In this document: positions 57,736-64,000 of the stretch, in pieces
Numbering within the stretch: position 1 is the first letter of the stretch
How the letters are laid out: each line of letters begins with the position of its first letter
Assembly: GCA_965213905.1 (NCBI GenBank)
Contig: OZ243922.1
Coordinates: 868,001 to 932,000, forward strand
Length of the DNA stretch: 64,000 bases
Source of the DNA: SIRX01 sp965213905
GTDB taxonomy: Bacteria > Actinomycetota > Rubrobacteria > Rubrobacterales > Rubrobacteraceae
Direction of reading: 5' to 3'
Program-made: the position numbers and the translations under genes
Notes under the pieces: generated by a model
What the model saw: only the letters and a program-made list of their open reading frames with translations
Database searches by the model: none
What the model was told of the DNA's origin: nothing

Positions 57736-58068
57736 CTACCTGCGCCGCAGAACAGCGTAGGTCAGAACGCCCGAGCCCAAGAGCAAAGCAGCCGCCGGCA
57801 GAAGGATCGCCGGGCCACCACTCTCGGGGAGCCCGCTCGTCGCGCCGCCGCCGGAAGCGGTGCCGCCCATCATGGTGTCGCCACCCATCATGGTACCGCC
57901 ACCCATCATGGTACCGCCGCTCATCATAGTATCGCCGCCCATCATGGTGGTACCGCCACTCATCATGGTACCGCCGCCGCTCATGGTAGTGCCCTGTGCT
58001 AGGGCCATTGACGCCGTCAACATCGTGGCAACCAAAGCCGCCGCGATCAACATAGTCAGTCTTCTCAT
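57736..58068 (-). CDS. Met/Gly/Thr-rich cell-wall-anchored protein (LPESG sorting signal)
   Basis: 110 residues: signal peptide (MLIAAALVATMLTASMALAQ), about eight repeats of GGTMMxG or GGDTMMxG (about 27-70), then LPESGG from residue 80, a hydrophobic helix and the tail YAVLRRR. The sorting signal suggests sortase anchoring, though the sortases lie 45 kb away. Met-rich extracellular repeats could bind copper or quench oxidants; inference only. The repeats are visible in DNA as 12-18-bp units (57860-57985). ATG 58068 with AAAGGAGG. Confidence 0.82.
   Translation of the reverse strand: MRRLTMLIAAALVATMLTASMALAQGTTMSGGGTMMSGGTTMMGGDTMMSGGTMMGGGTMMGGDTMMGGTASGGGATSGLPESGGPAILLPAAALLLGSGVLTYAVLRRR
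57860..57985. repeat. Degenerate 12-18-bp tandem repeat encoding Met-rich segment
   Basis: Units of the form CATCATGGTACCGCCACC recur about eight times in frame with the Met-rich protein. Confidence 0.75.
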
Positions 58069-58259
58069 ATGGTCCCTCCTTTTCGGTTGGTTTATTCCTT
58101 CTAACGGCCTGCATCTTCTCACTCTTGGAGAAGTTGCCCACAGTGTACAGACTTCAAACGCGAAAGTCTCTATTATCTTAACAATTTTTAATATAGTTAT
58201 CAAATGTTTACAAACAGCGTTTTGGAAGCGGGTTCTTGGCGCGGGTCTCGGAGGTGGTG

Positions 58260-58342
58260 CGGAAGGGGGGAGAGTCGAACTCCCAGAGGTTTTACCCTCG
58301 ACGGTTTTCAAGACCGCGTGACGCGCCGATGTCCGCCCTTCC
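58260..58342 (-). tRNA. tRNA-Ser (anticodon TGA), atypical D arm
   Basis: Acceptor GGAAGGG/CCCTTCC, anticodon loop CTTGAAA, long variable arm GAGG(G)-loop-CCTC and T arm GGGAG-TTCGACT-CTCCC identify serine. The D region has only a 3-bp stem (GAC/GTC), an 8-nt loop, and C where U8 is expected. No encoded CCA. Confidence 0.85.
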
Positions 58343-58375
58343 GGGAATTTTATTGTATCCCAGTCAGGTTGCTGT

Positions 58376-59011
58376 TTACACCGTCGAAGAAGGGCACACG
58401 TCGTTTAGGATGCAGCCGGGACAGTCCGGTTTTTGGGATTTGCAGGTTCGGCGGCCGTGAAAGATCAGCAGGTGGGAGAAAAGGGTGCGGTCTTCTTCGG
58501 GGACTTGCTCCAGGAGGTCTTGTTCGATCTTCCCGGGGTCTTTTTTGGTGGAGAAGCCGAGCCGGTTGGAGAGCCGCCGGACGTGGGTGTCCACGACCAC
58601 GCCCTCGTTTACGCCGAAAGCGTTGCCGAGGACGACGTTTGCGGTTTTGCGCCCAACCCCGGGGAGGGCGGTGAGTTCCGGCATCGTTTCGGGAACCCGT
58701 CCGTCATGGTCTTCGACCAGGGCTTTCGCCATGCCCCGTAGTGAGCGGGCTTTGTTGCGGTAGAAGCCCGTTGGCCGGATGTCCTGTTCGAGTTCTTCGG
58801 GGTCCGCCGCCGCGTAGTCTTCGGCGGTCCGGTACTTATCGAAGAGGTCGCCGGTAACTTGGTTGACCCGGACGTCGGTCGTCTGGGCGGAGAGCATCGT
58901 CGCCACCAGAAGCTCCAGCGGGTCCGACCAGTTCAGGTCGGTTGAGGCCTCCGGGTACTCTTTTTTGAGGCGGGTCACGACCTCTGACGCTTGGGCGGGT
59001 TCTCTTTGCAC
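58376..59011 (-). CDS. nth: Endonuclease III
   Basis: 211 residues. Base-excision glycosylase/AP lyase for oxidised pyrimidines. HhH motif LPGVGRKTANVVLG with the catalytic Lys, Asp in GVVVDTHVRRLSNR, and the [4Fe-4S] loop CKSQKPDCPGCILNDVC. GTG 59011 lies 11 nt after TATAAT (59028-59023), so the leader is at most a few nt. With mutM it forms the oxidative-damage repair set in this window. Confidence 0.95.
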   Translation of the reverse strand: MQREPAQASEVVTRLKKEYPEASTDLNWSDPLELLVATMLSAQTTDVRVNQVTGDLFDKYRTAEDYAAADPEELEQDIRPTGFYRNKARSLRGMAKALVEDHDGRVPETMPELTALPGVGRKTANVVLGNAFGVNEGVVVDTHVRRLSNRLGFSTKKDPGKIEQDLLEQVPEEDRTLFSHLLIFHGRRTCKSQKPDCPGCILNDVCPSSTV

Positions 59012-59164
59012 GACGACCCCGGATTATAGCTTCATGCGGCGGCCGGTGCGGCGGCCGGTGCGGCAGCCAGTGCGGCGGGCGGCGCTTCGGGGTGGCCCGG
59101 GAGGGTAGATAACCATTAGACTAGGCGAAAGGTATTTTGGTGGCGAGATAGAGAGGAGCTTGGA

Positions 59165-60454
59165 ATGGCAGACGTGAACTTCGACTACGAAAACCTCATA
59201 GAGGTCGAGGGCGGCATCCGGGAGGACGAGTTAGACGGCATCCGGCAGAGCCTCGAAGAAGCTGCCGGTGAGCTTTTAGGGGAAGAGCTAGGTTTCATGC
59301 AACTTCCGAAGACCGACCAGTACGCGAAAGACTCCAAGGACTTGGCGGGTGAGATCCGGAACTCGGGGGCGACGGATTTTGTCCACGCCGGCATCGGAGG
59401 CTCCGCCCTGGGTCCTATGGCGGTTCAGAAAGCACTCAATCATCCCTACTACAACCTGCTGACGGACCGCGGCGGACCGCGCATCCACTTCGCCGAGAAC
59501 ACGGACCCTTCTTCGCTAGGGGCTATCCTGGATGTGGCCGACCCGGAGAACACGTGGGTCAACGTCGTGACCAAGAGCGGTTCGACCGCGGAGACGATGA
59601 CCAACTTCCTCGTCGTACGGGGTTTTCTAGAAGACGCGATGGGTGAGGGGTATAGGGATCACACGGTCTTCACCACGGATCCCGAAGAAGGTTTTCTGAA
59701 CGAGATCTCCGCCCGCGAAGGTATAAAGACGCTCCCGATCCAGCAGAACGTCGGGGGGCGTTTCTCGGTGTTGTCCCCGGTCGGTTTGCTACCGGCGGCC
59801 GTGGCCGGCATAGACGTGGACGCCCTGCTTTCCGGCGCCGCCCAGTGTGTAGACGAGGTGAACGAGCAGGGGGCGGGGCACCCGGCGATCCGGGGCGCGG
59901 CGCTGCACTACCTGATGGACACCGCCCGGGGCCGCAACGTGCGGGTGATGATGGCCTACGCCGACGCCCTGGAGCGGACCGCCGCCTGGTTCGTCCAGCT
60001 CTGGGCCGAGTCGCTCGGCAAGGACGGCAAAGGTTCGACACCCCACGGCGCCGTCGGCACCACAGACCAGCACTCTCAGGTTCAACTCTACATGGAGGGC
60101 CCACAGGACAAGGTGATCGAGATAGTCCAGGTCGAAAGCCACCCGCGGGACCTGGACATCCCGAACGTTTACGAGGACATCGAGGGCGTCGGCTACCTCG
60201 GCGGCCACACGATGTCCGAGCTGCTAAACGTCGAGTGCGACGCGACCCAGAAGGCGCTCACCGAAGCCGGCAGGCCGAACTGCAACATTACGCTGGGCAG
60301 CGTTAGCGCCGAGAACCTCGGCTACCTTTTCCAAGCCCTGGAAGTCCAGACCGCCATCTGCGGCTCGCTCTACGGCGTCAACGCCTTTAACCAGCCCGGC
60401 GTCGAGGCCGGTAAAAACATCACTTACGAGCGGATGGGCCGGCCCGGCTACTAA
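59165..60454 (+). CDS. pgi: Glucose-6-phosphate isomerase (short form)
   Basis: 429 residues. Interconverts glucose-6-P and fructose-6-P. Signatures: VHAGIGGSALGPMAVQKAL, VTKSGSTAETMTNFL, GGRFSVLSPVGLLPAA and the C-terminal INAFNQPGVE-like VNAFNQPGVEAGK. Shorter than the 550-residue proteobacterial type, as in other thermophile/actinobacterial enzymes. ATG 59165 after GAGAGGAG. A 12-bp GC repeat (59036-59080) lies between it and nth. Confidence 0.95.
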   Translation: MADVNFDYENLIEVEGGIREDELDGIRQSLEEAAGELLGEELGFMQLPKTDQYAKDSKDLAGEIRNSGATDFVHAGIGGSALGPMAVQKALNHPYYNLLTDRGGPRIHFAENTDPSSLGAILDVADPENTWVNVVTKSGSTAETMTNFLVVRGFLEDAMGEGYRDHTVFTTDPEEGFLNEISAREGIKTLPIQQNVGGRFSVLSPVGLLPAAVAGIDVDALLSGAAQCVDEVNEQGAGHPAIRGAALHYLMDTARGRNVRVMMAYADALERTAAWFVQLWAESLGKDGKGSTPHGAVGTTDQHSQVQLYMEGPQDKVIEIVQVESHPRDLDIPNVYEDIEGVGYLGGHTMSELLNVECDATQKALTEAGRPNCNITLGSVSAENLGYLFQALEVQTAICGSLYGVNAFNQPGVEAGKNITYERMGRPGY

Positions 60455-60587
60455 AAAACGTCATTCGAGAAGCGCCGTCCTCCGGGGCGGGTGGGATCCA
60501 ACAAGTGAGATCTTCTGAGGACCGTTGCCGTTCGAGGCTTCTGCCAGTTCATCGGTGTCGGGCGGGCGTAGAGGAGGAGCCGCAGAG

Positions 60588-61106
60588 ATGAGCCCTAAGG
60601 CCGTCGCGCTTTCGGGGATGGAGTTGCCGCCGCCCCCGCTGGAGAAGTGGAAAGATACCAAAAAGACGTTGCACCGCTACGCCCAGGTGGTGGGAAAGGT
60701 TCGTACGGGGCTCTCGTCCTGGACAAACCACTGGTGGCCCGTAACCCTGCACGTCACGCCCCGCGGGCCCACCCCGGGGCCGATACCACACTCCGCCGGA
60801 ACCTTTGACATTTCCTTTGATCTCCTGGAAAACCGTCCGCTGGTCGCCGCCGGCGAACAGGGTGAATTCTCTTTCGCGCTGGACAACTTGCCCGGGGCAG
60901 ATTCCTACAGCAGCCTTGTAGGAAGGCTCGGCTCTTTGGGGATAGAAACCTCTATAAACACCAAACCCTTCGACCTCGACGGCGCGCAAACGCGGCCGGG
61001 ACGGAGGCCGGGACGGAGGCCGGGACGGAGGTCGCGAACTGGGACGCGAAAGATTTCCGTGCCCAGCCGGCCGGCGAGAACGGTAAATTTCAAGGAGTTC
61101 GCCTGA
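60588..61106 (+). CDS. DUF5996 family protein, C-terminally truncated
   Basis: 172 residues. PPPPLEKWKDTKKTLHRYAQ, VGKVRTGLSSWTNHWWPVTL and SAGTFDISFDLL match the N-terminal half of DUF5996 proteins, which normally run to about 300 residues. After LGIETSINTKPFDLDG the sequence becomes a 12-bp tandem repeat (about 60995-61030) encoding RPGRRPGRR and then stops, so the second half is lost. ATG 60588 with AGGAGG 10 nt upstream. Stop and glutaminase start share one base. Confidence 0.7.
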   Translation: MSPKAVALSGMELPPPPLEKWKDTKKTLHRYAQVVGKVRTGLSSWTNHWWPVTLHVTPRGPTPGPIPHSAGTFDISFDLLENRPLVAAGEQGEFSFALDNLPGADSYSSLVGRLGSLGIETSINTKPFDLDGAQTRPGRRPGRRPGRRSRTGTRKISVPSRPARTVNFKEFA

Positions 61107-62119
61107 TGCCCTCACCCGAAGAGAACACCGTCGTCCAGCAGCAAATAGAGGAACTCTACACTCTACACCTCACGCTCGGGGACGAGCAGGTCGTGGGCTA
61201 CTATCCGCCCGAGATGAAGTCCGAAGCCCACCGCTTCGGCATGGCGTTCACCCACATAGACGGCACCCAGTTTCACTACGGCGACTGCGAGTATGCCTTC
61301 CCGCTACACTCCATCTCGAAGGTCTTTATCTACTCGCTGGCGCTCGAAGACAACGGCCGCGAAAAGACCCTCCGGCACGTTGGGGTGGAACCCAGTGGAG
61401 ACCCGTACAACTCCATCACCTTCGACGAAAGGAACAACCGGCCGTTCAACCCGATGATCAACGCGGGCGCCCTGGTGGCGACCAGCCTGGTGCACGGCGG
61501 AGACCGGGATGAGAAAGTCGGACGAATCCTGGAGCGGCTGCGCATCTACTCCGGCAACCCGGACCTGCACGTGGACCAGGATCTCCTATCCGAAGAACTC
61601 ATCTCCAACGACCGGAACCTCGGGCTCAGCTACCTTATGCGGAGCCTCGGTATGCTCAAAGGCGACCTGTACGAGAACCTCGCCGTTTACCTCTCGATCT
61701 GCTCGGTGAGGATTACCGCCCAAGATTTGGCGAACATGGGCGCCACCCTGGCCTACGGCTGCGTCAACCCCATTACCGGCGGTCGTACGCTGCCCCAGTC
61801 TCAGGTGCGGGATGTGATCACGGTGATGCTCATGTGCGGGATGTACGACGCCGCCGGCGAGTGGGCCTACGACGTTGGCATCCCGGCCAAGAGCGGCGTA
61901 AGCGGCGGAATCCTTATAACCGTCCCAAACTATTTCGGGGGCGCGTTCTTCTCTCCCGGCCTCGACGACCACGGCAACAGCGTCCGCGGCATTAACATCT
62001 GCCGGGACTTGTCCCGCCGGTTCGGGCTGCACGTCTACGCCGACCCGTCCGAAGCCATGTTCGGCCGCATGGAACCTGCCGAACTGCCGGCGTCCGACGT
62101 TTTTAGCCTGTCCGGGTAA
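61106..62119 (+). CDS. glsA: Glutaminase
   Basis: 337 residues of the beta-lactamase-like glutaminase family. Active-site SISK in FPLHSISKVF, NPMINAGALVATSLV, SICSVRITAQDLANMGATLA and AKSGVSGGILITV. Hydrolyses glutamine to glutamate and ammonia. ATG 61106 overlaps the DUF5996 stop (TGATG). Confidence 0.95.
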   Translation: MPSPEENTVVQQQIEELYTLHLTLGDEQVVGYYPPEMKSEAHRFGMAFTHIDGTQFHYGDCEYAFPLHSISKVFIYSLALEDNGREKTLRHVGVEPSGDPYNSITFDERNNRPFNPMINAGALVATSLVHGGDRDEKVGRILERLRIYSGNPDLHVDQDLLSEELISNDRNLGLSYLMRSLGMLKGDLYENLAVYLSICSVRITAQDLANMGATLAYGCVNPITGGRTLPQSQVRDVITVMLMCGMYDAAGEWAYDVGIPAKSGVSGGILITVPNYFGGAFFSPGLDDHGNSVRGINICRDLSRRFGLHVYADPSEAMFGRMEPAELPASDVFSLSG

Positions 62120-62187
62120 GCCCCCGAGAAAGTTCGGCAGCAGGTTTCAGCAGGAACTGCTCTTGTTCCTGCTGCCCGCCGGCGCGT

Positions 62188-62451
62188 GTGAAGACCGGAA
62201 ACCCGGCGGCGGTCAACCCCAGCTTTATCCTGTTCTTCTCCTTCCCATTTCCCAACACGGCTTTTCCCCAGGAGGCCCTGACCGGCCGGCTCTCCGCCAT
62301 CGCGGACTACAACCCCGTGACCTACCTGCCGGAAGCGCTGCGTTCGCCCATCAGCCCCCGGCTACGAGGAATTGGGGAGATCAGGGCCGTCGTCGCCGTC
62401 AGCTTTACCCTCGCCATGGCGGCCTTGCGTGGACGTGTTTCGAGGGGATAG
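62188..62451 (+). pseudogene. Remnant of an ABC-2-type transporter permease
   Basis: 87 codons: KTGNPAAVNPSFILFF, FPQEALTGRLSAIADYNPVT and YLPEALRSPISPRLRGIGE match the C-terminal end of DrrB-like ABC-2 permeases. The first two thirds of the gene and the ATPase are missing. The rest of the 486-nt gap (62120-62605) holds no intact gene. Confidence 0.7.
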
Positions 62452-62605
62452 CCGCCGGTTGCTGATCCTACGAAAACTCCAGCGTACGATAGAGTCTTCA
62501 AAACACGTTGAACGCGGGCCGCATCGGGAGCAAGCTCGGTAAAATGGGAAGATCGAGAGATCGGCCGGAACATTGTCGTACAACGGTGAGAGAGGAGATA
62601 GGACT

Positions 62606-63046
62606 TTGGATACTACACAAAATGGGACTGATCGGGCCGGAGGACGCTTGCGCTGGGTGCGGCTGTTGCTGTCCGTACTGGTCGCGGCGCCTGCTGCCGC
62701 GGCGGCCAACGCGGTCGTCTATCTGTTGGCTTCAGCAGCGGGGGCCCTTCCAGGCAACGTGGCCGTGGGACCCGAAGGGCAGGCGTTGAATTTGTTCGCT
62801 GTGATTTCCGCCTCGGTTATCGGGGCGATTGGGGCAGCGGTGGTGTTGGCGGTCTTGAACCTGCTCTTGCAGCGCCCCGTACCGGTGTTCTACGTGGTGT
62901 CGTTCGTGGTGCTTCTACTATCGTTTTATACGCCGACGACGATCTCCGGCGCCCCGCTAGCAATGGTGCTGGTGCTAGAGCTTATGCACGTGGTGGCGGC
63001 GGTAGTCACCGTTGGCGTACTTACGACCCTGCCACGCAGAGGGTAG
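62606..63046 (+). CDS. DUF6069 family membrane protein
   Basis: 146 residues, four hydrophobic helices (LLLSVLVAAPAAAAANAVVY; AVISASVIGAIGAAVVLAVL; VFYVVSFVVLLLSF; MVLVLELMHVVAAVVTVGVL). Integral membrane, function unknown. TTG 62606 follows GAGAGGAG by 8 nt. Confidence 0.8.
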   Translation: MDTTQNGTDRAGGRLRWVRLLLSVLVAAPAAAAANAVVYLLASAAGALPGNVAVGPEGQALNLFAVISASVIGAIGAAVVLAVLNLLLQRPVPVFYVVSFVVLLLSFYTPTTISGAPLAMVLVLELMHVVAAVVTVGVLTTLPRRG

Positions 63047-63254
63047 ATAGCCCAAACAACCGCCGGGCCATCCGGGGAGATATTCGCCAGATTATTCTCC
63101 TACCCGAAAGCCGGAGTCCCGAAGAGCAGTACCCAATATGGGCGTATGCACCTCGCCCATGCCCTCGCAAATCAGCACGCTCTGCCCGGTGGTCCGTAGT
63201 TTCACCATACAACAACCGGGAGCGGCACAGGTTGACGGCAGGGTCTTTCACATG

Positions 63255-63273
63255 AACCCGCGCGGGTTATAAT
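63255..63273 (+). promoter_or_regulatory. Perfect palindrome overlapping a TATAAT -10
   Basis: AACCCGCGCGGGTT at 63255-63268 is a perfect 14-bp palindrome; TATAAT occupies 63268-63273. A repressor site for the gene at 63316 is likely. 63047-63254 shows no gene. Confidence 0.6.
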
Positions 63274-63315
63274 GGTTTCTGGCGCGGTTGCAGGCGACCC
63301 TAAGGATGATTCCAC

Positions 63316-63948
63316 ATGAAATGGCTCAAAGTCTACGGCCTTCCAAAACTACCGCTCTTTCTCGCCCGGTGGGCGATGAAGCTGGGGCTGCCGGGTCCAA
63401 CCTGGTACAAGTGGAAGGCTGCCAGCGCTGGGACCGGGGTGATCCTGGACGAGATGATTCGGGCCGCCGACGACCTCGGCTACAACGGCCAGAAGGTCGG
63501 CCAGCTAGCCATGAGCCGCATCGGGGAGAAGCAAGGGCGAGACTTGGGCGAGCAGCTCGGCGTAAAAACCATGAAAGACGCCGTGGACGTGGTAATGCTC
63601 GCAAACCGCTTTTTCGACATCGAGATCACTTTGACCGAGACCAAAGACGGCGAGTACGTCATAAACGCCGACCGCTGTCCCTGGTTCGGCGGGATGGGCC
63701 ACGACGGCGTCCCCGGTTGGGACGTAAAGCCTTGCGCCGCCTTCTCCACCTACGAGAAAGCGATGGTCACCGCCATAAATCCCAACGTAAAGCTCTCCTA
63801 CACCGAAAAACGGACCACCGGCGGCCACACCTGCCGCGGTGTCTACCAATACAAAGACAAAGAACTCGGCGACAACGTAGAGCCGCAGACAGAGTTCGTC
63901 GGGCTCGGCAAAAAGCCGAAGGAAAAGGTAGAAGCGAAAGCAGAGTAG
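63316..63948 (+). CDS. ATC-hydrolase-like (L-2-amino-thiazoline-4-carboxylate hydrolase family) protein
   Basis: 210 residues. The C-terminal half ADRCPWFGGM ... CAAFSTYEKAMVTAINPNVK ... GGHTCRGVYQY follows the Cys-spaced pattern of ATC-hydrolase/V4R-type small-molecule-binding proteins; enzymatic function is a guess. A charged Lys/Glu tail ends the protein. ATG 63316 with AAGGA 9 nt upstream. Possible operon with a gene entering at the right edge. Confidence 0.6.
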   Translation: MKWLKVYGLPKLPLFLARWAMKLGLPGPTWYKWKAASAGTGVILDEMIRAADDLGYNGQKVGQLAMSRIGEKQGRDLGEQLGVKTMKDAVDVVMLANRFFDIEITLTETKDGEYVINADRCPWFGGMGHDGVPGWDVKPCAAFSTYEKAMVTAINPNVKLSYTEKRTTGGHTCRGVYQYKDKELGDNVEPQTEFVGLGKKPKEKVEAKAE

Positions 63949-63950
63949 TT

Positions 63951-64000
63951 TTGGAACGCATCGAGATAAATACTGCCAGAGGCAAAGAGCGGGTTCCGCC
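63951..64000 (+). CDS. Possible start of a further gene (truncated by window)
   Basis: TTG 63951, 2 nt after the previous stop, opens MERIEINTARGKERVP and runs off the edge. Coding on position only; no ribosome site is obvious. Confidence 0.3.
   Translation, partial: MERIEINTARGKERVP

Noticed and set aside
58260..58342. tRNA-Sec
   Set aside because: Anticodon is TGA, not TCA, the D stem is short rather than long, and no selenocysteine genes are present.
59036..59080. GC-rich 12-bp repeat between nth and pgi as a regulatory array
   Set aside because: Only about three imperfect units; no further evidence of function.

Overview
The window is high-GC bacterial chromosomal DNA, densely packed on both strands. 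The gene content points to a Rubrobacter-like actinobacterium: a eukaryote-type class I fructose-bisphosphate aldolase, ThyX, a short-form phosphoglucose isomerase, LipA/LipB, a probable glucosylglycerol-type GH13 enzyme, proline-rich sortases, and many start codons lying 6-8 nt after a TANNNT -10 element, i.e. leaderless mRNAs. The genus is inferred, not proven. There is no rRNA, CRISPR array, insertion sequence or prophage. Two tRNAs (Lys-CTT and an odd Ser-TGA) and one strong small-RNA candidate are present.

Layout. 1-8.9 kb: 2-oxoglutarate dehydrogenase E1 (cut by the left edge), a TPR protein, a Cys/Met-metabolism PLP enzyme, an NfeD/ClpP-class membrane protein, a DUF255 thioredoxin-like protein and aldolase. 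8.9-16.9 kb: an OPT transporter, two tandem sortases with an LPETG surface protein, a STAS protein divergent from an ECF sigma/anti-sigma pair, and an MscS-type channel. 16.9-25 kb: a Pat-type acyl-CoA ligase/acetyltransferase, a VOC protein, lipA-lipB, lpdA, mutM and a TenA/PqqC-fold protein. 25-34 kb: an unknown gene with an inverted-repeat operator, moaD-moaE, a GCS2/ATP-grasp ligase pair, lipoprotein and proline-rich membrane proteins, NUDIX, DUF336, and two divergent citrate synthases, one fused to a DNA-binding domain. 34.1-35.5 kb: an AT-richer, probably acquired island with a deoxyribosyltransferase-like protein ending in an SSB-type acidic tip, followed by a noncoding transcript candidate. 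35.5-47 kb: cinA/yqeK on a shared bidirectional promoter, a YdjM-like protein, a polytopic phosphatase-like protein, a frameshifted trypsin, DUF1990, dut, metG, GH13, a ten-copy 9-bp repeat and a rhodanese. 47-52 kb: an FAD disulfide reductase, an arsR/ParB-like/arsP operon, thyX and a CBS-ACT protein. 52.5-56.8 kb: a sigma-70 factor, then the most novel block: a Rad52/ERF-like protein translationally coupled to two paralogous small zinc-ribbon proteins, a STAS-wHTH regulator and a STAS-HATPase. 56.8-64 kb: sRNA candidate, tRNAs, a thioesterase, a Met-rich LPESG protein, nth, pgi, a truncated DUF5996 gene, glutaminase, an ABC-2 permease remnant, DUF6069 and an ATC-hydrolase-like protein.

How genes fit together. 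E1, E3, lipoate synthesis and two citrate synthases serve the TCA cycle. The sortases and two sorting-signal proteins form a cell-surface set. A shared 6-4-6 inverted repeat (TCACTG-N4-CAGTGA type) sits at three promoters: the unknown gene at 25.3 kb, the Rad52-like/zinc-ribbon operon and the STAS-wHTH gene. This suggests a small, previously unrecognised regulon for which the STAS-wHTH protein is the obvious candidate regulator. Separately, an ATAACTA-N6-TAGTTAT operator is shared by arsR and the arsP operon.
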